Shown here: in pieces, positions 38,738-46,556 of the stretch
Layout: each line of letters starts with the position of its first letter
Numbering within the stretch: position 1 is the first letter of the stretch
Assembly: GCF_007970805.1 (NCBI RefSeq)
Contig: NZ_CP042433.1
Location: 124,001 to 188,000, forward strand
Source of the DNA: Flavisolibacter ginsenosidimutans
Lineage (GTDB): Bacteria; Bacteroidota; Bacteroidia; Chitinophagales; Chitinophagaceae
DNA: 64,000 bases
Reading direction: 5' to 3'
The notes under the pieces: generated by a model
The model's database searches: none
What the model was told of the DNA's origin: nothing
Seen by the model: the letters and a program-made list of their open reading frames with translations, nothing else
Program-made: the position numbers and the translations under genes

Positions 38738-40291
38738 ATGAAAGCGTTGAGATGTCTAATTGCGTCTTTTTTTCTCGTCGCCACAATCGTTTGCGCGGCA
38801 CAAAAGCGTCCCAACATTCTCATCATTGTTTCCGACGATCATGCCTACCAGGCCATCAGCGCTTACGGAAATAAAATGGTTCAAACACCTTCCATTGACC
38901 GCATTGCGAACGAGGGTGTGTTGTTCAAAAAGGCTTACGTCACCAATTCAATTTGCGGGCCCAGCCGCGCCGTGATTTTAACCGGCAAATACAGCCACAA
39001 AAACGGCTTTAAGGATAATGAACACTCAAGCTTCGACGGTTCGCAAAATACCTTCATTAAAGAACTGACAAAGAGCGGCTATCAAACCGCGTGGATCGGC
39101 AAATGGCACCTTGAAACGGCGCCGCAGGGTTTTACATACTGGCAAGTGCTTCCGGGGCAAGGCCAGTACTACAATCCCGACTTCATCATGATGGACAGCA
39201 GCAAGAAACGAATCGAAGGCTACGCAACAAACATCATTGAAAACCTTGCGGAAGATTGGCTAAACAAAAGAGATACGGCAAAACCTTTCTGTCTCGTCAT
39301 TGGTCACAAAGCCACGCACAGAACATGGATTCCCGACACGGCGGACATGGGACGATTTGACAACGTCACGTTTCCGTTACCCAAAAATTTTTACGACGAT
39401 TATGCCGGAAGACAAGCCGCGGCCGTACAGGACATGACCGTGGCCAAAACCATGCTTCTTGGCTATGATCTGAAAATGTTTGACAGCGAAGAAGCGGAAA
39501 ATAAGGAAGGCAGCATCAAGCGAATGAACGCAGCACAGCGGGCAAAATTTGATGCCTATTACGGCCCGATCACAGCAGATTTCAAAACACGTAATTTATC
39601 CGGCAAGGCGCTTACCGAATGGAAATTCCAACGCTACATGCGTGATTATTTAAGCACTGCGGCTTCGTTGGATCGCAACATTGGACGAACGCTGGATTAT
39701 TTGGATCAGCACAACTTAACGGACAACACCGTTGTGATTTATGTTTCCGACCAAGGATTTTTTTTAGGGGAGCACGGATGGTTTGACAAGCGGTGGATGT
39801 ACGAAGAATCGTTTCGCACACCGATGGCGATGCGTTATCCGGGAGTGATTAAGCCGGGAACGGCAAACAAAAATTTTGTGATGAACCTTGACATTGCACC
39901 AACGGTGCTCGACGCCGCCAGTGTGAAGATTCCGGGCGATATGCAAGGGCGGTCCTTTCTGCCGCTGTTGAAAAACAAAAAAGCAGAGGGAAGAGAAGCA
40001 ATGTATTATCACTATTACGAGAACGGCGAGCATTCGGTTTCGCCACAGTTTGGCATTCGCACAAAACGGTACAAGCTCATTCGTTTTTACGAAAGGGTAA
40101 ACGATTGGGAGTTGTACGATCTGAAAAAAGACAAGCGTGAAATGCACAACGTGTACGGAAAGAAAGGATATGAAAGGCTTACGGCAGAACTAATGAAGCA
40201 ATTGAACGGCTTGATTGACGAATACGGGGATAATGATGCGAAAGCAATATTGCAACAGGTGAAGGTTGCTGGTGATAAAAAAGCGTTTTGA
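38738..40291 (+). CDS. S1-type sulfatase, formylglycine-dependent
   Basis: Exported sulfatase of 517 residues that hydrolyses sulfate esters. The N-terminal part has NILIIVSDDHAYQA (metal-binding Asp pair) and the modification motif CGPSR with Cys73, which must be converted to formylglycine. GKYSHKNG follows as usual, then IGKWHLETAPQGF, and late YVSDQGFFLGEHGWFDKRWMYEE. A signal peptide is cleaved near VCAAQ. The cysteine-type motif fits activation by the FGE encoded at 5579. It is followed by another sulfatase gene, with 113 bp between this stop and the preferred start. The sulfated sugar cannot be told from sequence; GlcNAc-6-sulfate or galactose sulfate would fit the locus. Confidence 0.93.
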   Translation: MKALRCLIASFFLVATIVCAAQKRPNILIIVSDDHAYQAISAYGNKMVQTPSIDRIANEGVLFKKAYVTNSICGPSRAVILTGKYSHKNGFKDNEHSSFDGSQNTFIKELTKSGYQTAWIGKWHLETAPQGFTYWQVLPGQGQYYNPDFIMMDSSKKRIEGYATNIIENLAEDWLNKRDTAKPFCLVIGHKATHRTWIPDTADMGRFDNVTFPLPKNFYDDYAGRQAAAVQDMTVAKTMLLGYDLKMFDSEEAENKEGSIKRMNAAQRAKFDAYYGPITADFKTRNLSGKALTEWKFQRYMRDYLSTAASLDRNIGRTLDYLDQHNLTDNTVVIYVSDQGFFLGEHGWFDKRWMYEESFRTPMAMRYPGVIKPGTANKNFVMNLDIAPTVLDAASVKIPGDMQGRSFLPLLKNKKAEGREAMYYHYYENGEHSVSPQFGIRTKRYKLIRFYERVNDWELYDLKKDKREMHNVYGKKGYERLTAELMKQLNGLIDEYGDNDAKAILQQVKVAGDKKAF

Positions 40292-40404
40292 GGCTTGTTT
40301 TCAATACGACACGTGAATTGAACAAACAGTTGCGCAGGATTTACCGAACGGCTCCAATCTATTTTATACCTCTCGCCTCTCAACGTTTCAAACGAGTGTA
40401 CAAT

Positions 40405-42498
40405 ATGATTTTTAAGACCAAAACCCTTTTGCCATTTTATTGCCTTTGCATTTTTTGTGCGATCGTTCTTCCGGCTCGTGCCCAAAAAACTTCTTCAAAG
40501 CCCAACATTATTTTCATTCTTACCGATGACTTGGGCTACGGCGACATTGGCGTGTTTTTTCAAAACGGAAGAAAGAATTCAGGCGACCGCTCAAAGCCTT
40601 ATGAACTGACGCCGCACATTGATCAACTGGCAAAGAATGGCGCGCAGTTTACACAACAGTATTGCAATGCGCCGGTTTGCGCTCCGTCGCGGGCATCGCT
40701 GTTGACGGGTGTAAACCAGGGCAACGCTCATGTTCGGGACAACCAGTTTGACAAAGCGCTGGAAAATAATCACACCGTTGCCACTGTTTTAAAGCAGGCG
40801 GGGTATGCCACCGTTGCCGTCGGCAAATGGGGATTGCAGGGAGCAAAAGAAGAGGCTCCCAACTGGCCCGCACATCCGTTGAAACGCGGTTTTGATCATT
40901 ACTTCGGCTACATGCGTCACAGAGACGGGCACGAGCATTATCCTGTCGAAGGAGTGTACCGCGGTAAAAAAGAAGTGTGGGAAGATTATACAAACGTTGG
41001 GGACAAATTGAACAAATGTTACACAACCGACTTGTGGACAGCTTATGCAAAAAAATGGATCGTTGATCACGAAAAGAGTAACAACGCGGAACCTTTTTTT
41101 ATGTATCTGGCTTATGATGCGCCGCACGCTGTTTTGGAATTGCCAACACAATCCTATCCCAAAGGCGGCGGTTTAAAGGGCGGGCTTCAATGGTTGAACG
41201 AACCGGCGCACATGATCAATACGGCGTCGGGCACTGTTGATTCCTATGTGTATCCTGAATATGCGGCTGCAACCTATGACAACGATCAGAATTCAGCCAC
41301 TTCAGAAGTTCCCTGGCCCGATACCTACAAACGTTATGCAACCGCAACAAAAAGAATTGATGATGCCGTTGGCGATGTGTTGCAGTTGTTGAAAGACCTT
41401 AAAATTGATAACAACACGCTGGTTGTTTTTACGTCCGACAACGGGCCTTCCATTGAATCGTATTTGCCGGCATCTTATGTTCCCAATCAGCCCACTTTTT
41501 TTAGCAGTTACGGGCCTTTTGACGGCATTAAAAGGGATTGTTGGGAAGGCGGCGTTCGCATGCCCACCATTGCATCGTGGCCCGGTCACATTGCTGCGGG
41601 AAAAACAATCAACGCGCCGTCCATTTTGTCCGACTGGTTGGCAACTTTTGCCGATGCGGCAAACCTTCCCACACCTGCCCGCACGGATGGCGTTTCGCTG
41701 CTTCCATCTTTAACCGGCAAAGGCAAACAGGAAAATTCATTGGTCTATGTAGAATATTTTGAAGAAGGAAAAACTCCAGGCTTTAAAGAGTTTGAGCCAT
41801 CACGAAGAGGAAGAAAAAGAGACCAGATGCAACTCATTCGAATGAACGATTTGGTCGGCGTTCGGTACGGCATCAAATCGGCCGGCGATGCTTTTGAAAT
41901 TTATGATGTGGTGAAAGACCCGAAGCAAACAAAAAATTTGTCTTCCCTGCCCGGCTTCGGTAAGATAGAAACGCAAATGAAAGCAAAAGTGTTGCAGTTA
42001 AGACGTGCCGATTCGGAAGCCAGCCGCCCGTATGATGATGCGCTTGTTCCGGAAACAACGGTAAATAAAAAGTTGGTCAGAGGCTTGCGCTGGGAGTTTT
42101 TTGAAGGAGATTTTCCTTATGTGATTTCAGGAAAAGGAAGGAAGCCGCAAAGCTCTGGAACAACCAATGCCATCAACGGAACAGAAGGCGATAACAAAAA
42201 GGGAATGGTTTTATACGAAGCGTGCATTCAAGTGCCTTCGGATGGCAAATACAATTTTTCATTTCAAGTTCAGGGTAAGGCTTTTGTTCGCTTGCACGAA
42301 GCAAGTTTGTTTGATGCAGACTTCGGCTATGTGTCAAATACGGCATTAACGCAGGATGCGTATTTGAAAAAAGGATTTCATCCCCTGACAGTTTATTTGT
42401 TGAAGGAGCCGGATCAAAAAAACCACATTGTGCTTCTGTGGAAAAAAGATGGATCAACGGAATGGAAGGAAACAGGTGCTCATGATTTTTATCACTGA
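40405..42498 (+). CDS. arylsulfatase-type sulfatase with PA14-like C-terminal domain
   Basis: Second sulfatase, 697 residues from the ATG at 40405. The open frame extends upstream to a TTG at 40288, but only the later start gives a signal peptide (MIFKTKTLLPFYCLCIFCAI, cleaved near ARAQ). Catalytic features are NIIFILTDDLGYGD, CAPSR with Cys92, VAVGKWGLQG and VFTSDNGPS. After the catalytic domain, about 600-697 looks like a PA14-type carbohydrate-binding module (KGFHPLTVYLLKEPDQ). It is longer than most S1 sulfatases for that reason. It probably also depends on the exported FGE. Immediately downstream lies the wreck of a third sulfatase. Confidence 0.92.
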   Translation: MIFKTKTLLPFYCLCIFCAIVLPARAQKTSSKPNIIFILTDDLGYGDIGVFFQNGRKNSGDRSKPYELTPHIDQLAKNGAQFTQQYCNAPVCAPSRASLLTGVNQGNAHVRDNQFDKALENNHTVATVLKQAGYATVAVGKWGLQGAKEEAPNWPAHPLKRGFDHYFGYMRHRDGHEHYPVEGVYRGKKEVWEDYTNVGDKLNKCYTTDLWTAYAKKWIVDHEKSNNAEPFFMYLAYDAPHAVLELPTQSYPKGGGLKGGLQWLNEPAHMINTASGTVDSYVYPEYAAATYDNDQNSATSEVPWPDTYKRYATATKRIDDAVGDVLQLLKDLKIDNNTLVVFTSDNGPSIESYLPASYVPNQPTFFSSYGPFDGIKRDCWEGGVRMPTIASWPGHIAAGKTINAPSILSDWLATFADAANLPTPARTDGVSLLPSLTGKGKQENSLVYVEYFEEGKTPGFKEFEPSRRGRKRDQMQLIRMNDLVGVRYGIKSAGDAFEIYDVVKDPKQTKNLSSLPGFGKIETQMKAKVLQLRRADSEASRPYDDALVPETTVNKKLVRGLRWEFFEGDFPYVISGKGRKPQSSGTTNAINGTEGDNKKGMVLYEACIQVPSDGKYNFSFQVQGKAFVRLHEASLFDADFGYVSNTALTQDAYLKKGFHPLTVYLLKEPDQKNHIVLLWKKDGSTEWKETGAHDFYH

Positions 42499-42549
42499 TC
42501 ATCAACAGAAATTATAACGAAGAAAAAAAACTTTTTCTAACGATTCCCG

Positions 42550-43084
42550 GCAACGGCCGACCGTGTGCCTACCGTGTTTGTCGAGAATCACCGTGTCATT
42601 GGCCTTGATACGGCTGATCCGATTGCGGCGAATTACGAAAAACAAATTGGTAACGAGCCAGCCCAAAGTTTCAAATGCTTTGATTTGCCAGATGGATTTG
42701 CTGTCCTTTTCTAAATTGTTTCAACAAAAGATTCCTGCCGGCGAAGCAATGGACAGTGAGAATATTTGGGAGGCACTGACGGGAAAAGCAAACAAAGGAC
42801 GTTCGGTGTTGGTACAGCAAGGCGGGCACTTTCCGTTGTAAAAGATAATTGGTGTTGTAAAAGATAATTGGAAATACATTGAACCAAACCACGGAGCGGC
42901 ATTCCAGAAACTAACCGGAACTGAAACAGGAAACTCGCCTTCACCTCAATTGTTTGATCTTTCAAATGATGTTGGTGAGAAAAATAATCTGGCAGAAAAA
43001 TATCCGGCAAAAGTGAAGACGCTTCAAAATTTGCTTCAACAGATCAAGGCAAAGAGCCGCAATGAAAAAGAATTTATGTTGTGA
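42550..43084 (+). pseudogene. remnant of a third arylsulfatase
   Basis: Three pieces of one sulfatase remain. Frame from 42550: ATADRVPTVFVENHRVIGL continuing to IGNEPA, an internal block of arylsulfatases. From about 42668, in another frame: VSNALICQMDLLSFSKLF, DSENIWEALTGK and LVQQGGHFPL, which normally lies a few hundred residues later. A TAA at 42839 interrupts it, and the frame resumes at 42854 with VVKDNWKYIEPNHG and LFDLSNDVGEKNNLAEKYP, ending in TGA at 43082. The N-terminal third with CxPSR and the centre are missing. An internal deletion, a frameshift and a 19-bp duplication explain the pattern. It is not likely to encode anything functional. Confidence 0.82.
42835..42872. repeat. 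19-bp tandem duplication inside the sulfatase remnant
   Basis: GTTGTAAAAGATAATTGG occurs at 42835 and again at 42854, a period of 19 bp with 18 identical bases. The first copy puts TAA in frame; the second is read in the ancestral frame as VVKDNW. It looks like replication slippage after the gene had lost function. Confidence 0.85.
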
Positions 43085-43087
43085 TGA

Positions 43088-43348
43088 ATGCGACAATCCG
43101 GAAGTAATCCGGTTTTTGCGCCGGCCAGTGTTTCCGGACAATTTGTCAACAACTTTATCCAATTTCTCCGGTTGCGCCGTGCCGCAGAACGGTTCGTTCA
43201 AATCAATGGCAACGTGAACGAAGCCGTTTTTCAGGTGGGCATTGCCGGGACAAAATATTTTCGAAAACAGTTTTCGGCCTTTTTGGAAGGAACACTTCCG
43301 GTTATATTAAAAGATACGAGCCTGTATTTTCAAAGGATTTTACCGTAA
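43088..43348 (+). pseudogene. remnant of an AraC-type / hybrid two-component regulator C-terminus
   Basis: The 86-codon frame contains the double helix-turn-helix of AraC-family proteins. NNFIQFLRLRRAAERFVQ, then NVNEAVFQVGIAGTKYFRKQF and FLEGTLPV match the terminal DNA-binding domain of Bacteroidota hybrid two-component (HTCS) regulators. All sensor, kinase and receiver parts are absent, and only the second half of a full AraC domain remains recognisable. It lies directly after the sulfatase remnant and 424 bp before a susC gene, the place where an HTCS controlling that locus would sit. An active truncated protein cannot be excluded but is unlikely. Confidence 0.72.
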
Positions 43349-43772
43349 ACAAAAACTTACAAACACCGGGCAAATAATAATCGTTGCTTTCCTGGTTAAA
43401 CAGGAATGAGGGTGGTTTCTGTTTGAAAAAAAGTGGAATTGCCGAATTTACCCCCCTTATTTTGAGAATGCCCCCCACGTTCTTAGCTGCTGGTCGGCCT
43501 ATCTTGGTGCTGAAATCGTAAACCGCAAATTGCCTGGCTGCCTGATGGAAACCGTCCGGGTTTAAATGTAAGAAAGCAAAGCCTGCCTTCTCGCCAACAG
43601 CGGTTTCATTTAAAAACAGAAACGCTTGCTCATGAAAAAAATCTCGCTTCTAACCGATGCACTCCCGCTTGTCATTCGGTCTTTTTGGCATCTCCATTTT
43701 TTAAATCTTCAACAAGCTTGAAAACGAGAACCTAAATTACTCCTGCTATCTAACCAGCTTTAATATCTCAGT
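43349..43772. other. 424-bp leader region of the arabinogalactan-type locus
   Basis: No supportable gene. It holds the paired C6 tracts at 43451-43476, a small inverted repeat AAACAG...CTGTTT around 43397-43423 and an AT-rich stretch just before the susC start. It presumably contains the promoter of the susC-susD series. No exact Bacteroidota -7 sequence (TAnnTTTG) was identified with confidence. Confidence 0.5.
43451..43476 (+). promoter_or_regulatory. two C6 tracts 20 bp apart upstream of susC
   Basis: CCCCCC at 43451-43456 and again at 43471-43476 have starts exactly 20 bp apart, two turns of the helix, in the context TTACCCCCCTTATTTTGAG then AATGCCCCCCACG. In-phase direct repeats of this type are what an AraC-domain regulator would contact. 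It is about 300 bp before the susC start. Function is inferred from the spacing and position. Confidence 0.5.
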
Positions 43773-46544
43773 ATGAAATTGATTGCTACACTTCTGTTCT
43801 TCCCCGGCCTCTTTTTAGCCATTGGTCAGGGCGCAAAAGCGCAGACGGCGAAGGACACGGCCGTTATTGACCTGACGCGTTCCAAGACCGCGGAACTCAT
43901 TTACACGTCGGTGCCGGCTAATTTAACCACGGCTTCGCACGACGAAGTTTACAACGCCGACCTGATTAAATCACCGGTAACTACTTTTCGCAATGCGCTT
44001 AGCGGACGACTGGCTGGATTGTACACCCTTCAGTCATCCGGCCTGCCCGGTTCGGACGGCGCTTCGCTAACGCTGCGCGGCCAGTCGCCATTGATCCTGA
44101 TTGACGGCGTAGTGGCCAATCTTACCGCCTTTGATCTGGAAGAAATTGAATCGGTGACGGTGTTAAAAGACGCAATGGCAACGGCCATGCTGGGCGTGAG
44201 AGGGGCACACGGCGCCATATTAATTACCACCCGCAAGGGTAAAGCCGCCAAGCAACAGATTTCTTTTACCGTGCAAACTGCCGTGCAAAAGCCGCTTGCT
44301 TTTCCAAAAACGTTGGGCGCTTACGACTATGCACGGCTGCACAACGAGGCGCTGCGAAACGACGGTATTGACAGCCTGAATTCGGGCCTGTATTATTCTT
44401 CCACGGCGCTTGACGCTTACAGGAACGGCACGGACCCGTACAATTACCCGGATGTAAACTTTCGCGATGCTATTACCAATAATACCTCGCTGCTTAGCCG
44501 GTACACACTTTCTGCCAGCGGCGGCAATCAAACGGCCCGCTATTTTGTTTCGCTGGAACACGTCAATCAAACCGGCTTTTTTAAAACCGTAGACAGCAAC
44601 AGCTACAACACCAATAATACGTACAAGAGTTACGTCATTCGTTCCAATATTGATGTGAACATCACACCCAAGCTTACCGGCGGCATTTATTTGTTGGGAC
44701 GCATTTTAAACTCAAACGAACCCGGTGCAACTACCAATACCATTCTTTCCAATTTGCTGAATACACCCGCAAACGCTTATCCTTTGTTGAATCCAAACGG
44801 CAGCTTTGGCGGAACGCAACTTTATCAAAACAACATCCTGGCGCAAACCATTGGCTCGGGTTATCGCCAGCGTTATTTCCGCGATGTGCTGGTAAATGTT
44901 TATCTCCAACGAAAGCTCGACGACCTTCTTCCGGGTTTGTGGATGAAAACGAAAGTGGCCTTCTATTCTACCCTGGCCGAAGACGTTGTGCGCAACAAAT
45001 CCTTTGCGGTCTTTCAACAGGCGGGCACTGCTTACACGCAATTCGGAACCAACGGTACGCAGGCCAACAGCAGCGGCATTGCCTACCAGGGCCGTAACGA
45101 TTACGAAGAATTTAGCCTTGGCTACGACAAGGATTTTAAAAACGGCGATGCACTGAATGTGTTGCTGCTGGCCAACCGCGATAATTCTACAAACGGTTCA
45201 GATCTTCCTTATACTGTCAGCGGCGGTTCGGGGCGAGCGGCTTACAGCATTAAGGGAAAATATTTGATTGAAGGAGCGTTTGACTTCAACGGTTCTAATC
45301 GCTATCCGCCAGATGGCAATACAAAGCGTGGCTTTTTCCCTTCTGTTGGCTTGGGCTGGAACCTTTCGCAGGAGAACTTTATGAAGACCGTATCCTTTGT
45401 ATCGAACCTTCGGTTATACGGTTCTTATGGTAAAGTTGGCTGGGACAATGCGGGCTACTTTGTTTATTATCCTCGCTTTTACGACGGGCCTTCGGCCATC
45501 TTTGGCACAGGCGCTGGCGGCGTTACCACCATCACCGAAGGCACACTTCCCAATACGAACATCACGTGGGAAAAAGCAGCCAAGTTAAACCTTGGCCTCA
45601 ACGGTTCTGCTATCAACAATCATCTTTCGTTCACGGTAGAATATTTCAGAAACAAGTATTACGATTTGCTGCAACAACGTGGCCGCAACAGCACCCTGAT
45701 TGGCAACGATTATCCTGATGAAAACATCGGGCAAAACCGCTACACGGGCTATGAAGTAAAGCTTGGCTGGCAGCAAACGGTGAAGGAACTGCAATATTTC
45801 GTGGCGTTGAATGGGTCGAGCGTTGGCAGCAAGGTGCTGTTTGCAGATGAAGTGGCAAAACCTTACGACTGGATGAAGCAAACAGGTCAGCCGGTTGGGC
45901 AGGCCTTTGGCTATGTTGCCAATGGATTGTTTCAGTCGCAGGCGGAGATTAGCAGCAGCGCCACAACGGTTGGTTACAAACCCCAGCCCGGCGACATCAA
46001 GTACAAAGACTTGAACGGTGATGGCGTTATCAACCAGTATGATGTTATCGCAATCGGCACAACAAAGCCCTTGTTTTTTTACGGTGCATCTTTCGGTATA
46101 AGCTTTAAAGGATTTGACCTTAGCGCTTTGGTGCAGGGCGTGCAAAACCGCAACGTTTATTTAAGCGGAAGCAGCTACTGGGCCTTTCAAAACAGCGGCA
46201 CAGGCCAAGCCTACAGCAACAATTTAAACCGGTGGACACCGGCAACTGCCACCACTGCAAGCTATCCGCGATTGAGTTACGGCGCCAACTCAAACAACGA
46301 TGCCGTTTCATCTTTCTGGATGAAGAACGGTAACTACCTGCGGCTGAAGAACACCGAAATTGGTTATTCATTTCCCGCGGCTGTCATTGGAAAAATACGC
46401 CTGCAAACGGTGCGCATTTTTGCCAACGGCTACAACCTCTTCACACATGCGTCCTCCGAACTTGACGGCCGCGATCCCGAGGCATATTCAGGCGGCTATC
46501 CTGTGCAGAAGCTATTCAATTTCGGCATCAACATTAAATTTTAA
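43773..46544 (+). CDS. SusC/RagA-family TonB-dependent receptor lacking the N-terminal carboxypeptidase-like domain
   Basis: Outer-membrane receptor of 923 residues. A signal peptide (cleaved near AKAQ) is followed by a short segment and then directly by the plug: LIKSPVTTFRNALSGRLAGL, SSGLPGSDGASLTLRG, LILIDGVVANL and ESVTVLKDAMATAMLGVRGAHG. The barrel ends with NFGINIKF. Unlike the SusC proteins at 15198 and 48304 it has no carboxypeptidase-D-like domain, which explains its shorter length. It is followed after 12 bp by its SusD partner and is the first gene of the second locus. Confidence 0.93.
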   Translation: MKLIATLLFFPGLFLAIGQGAKAQTAKDTAVIDLTRSKTAELIYTSVPANLTTASHDEVYNADLIKSPVTTFRNALSGRLAGLYTLQSSGLPGSDGASLTLRGQSPLILIDGVVANLTAFDLEEIESVTVLKDAMATAMLGVRGAHGAILITTRKGKAAKQQISFTVQTAVQKPLAFPKTLGAYDYARLHNEALRNDGIDSLNSGLYYSSTALDAYRNGTDPYNYPDVNFRDAITNNTSLLSRYTLSASGGNQTARYFVSLEHVNQTGFFKTVDSNSYNTNNTYKSYVIRSNIDVNITPKLTGGIYLLGRILNSNEPGATTNTILSNLLNTPANAYPLLNPNGSFGGTQLYQNNILAQTIGSGYRQRYFRDVLVNVYLQRKLDDLLPGLWMKTKVAFYSTLAEDVVRNKSFAVFQQAGTAYTQFGTNGTQANSSGIAYQGRNDYEEFSLGYDKDFKNGDALNVLLLANRDNSTNGSDLPYTVSGGSGRAAYSIKGKYLIEGAFDFNGSNRYPPDGNTKRGFFPSVGLGWNLSQENFMKTVSFVSNLRLYGSYGKVGWDNAGYFVYYPRFYDGPSAIFGTGAGGVTTITEGTLPNTNITWEKAAKLNLGLNGSAINNHLSFTVEYFRNKYYDLLQQRGRNSTLIGNDYPDENIGQNRYTGYEVKLGWQQTVKELQYFVALNGSSVGSKVLFADEVAKPYDWMKQTGQPVGQAFGYVANGLFQSQAEISSSATTVGYKPQPGDIKYKDLNGDGVINQYDVIAIGTTKPLFFYGASFGISFKGFDLSALVQGVQNRNVYLSGSSYWAFQNSGTGQAYSNNLNRWTPATATTASYPRLSYGANSNNDAVSSFWMKNGNYLRLKNTEIGYSFPAAVIGKIRLQTVRIFANGYNLFTHASSELDGRDPEAYSGGYPVQKLFNFGINIKF

Positions 46545-46556
46545 GATTGCAGCAAT

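Noticed and set aside
38783..38796. Another LacI-operator-like word (ACAATCGTTTGCGC)
   Set aside because: It lies inside the signal-peptide codons of the first sulfatase; similar words appear at 27370 and 30317 because codons for SFAQ/VCAAQ generate them.
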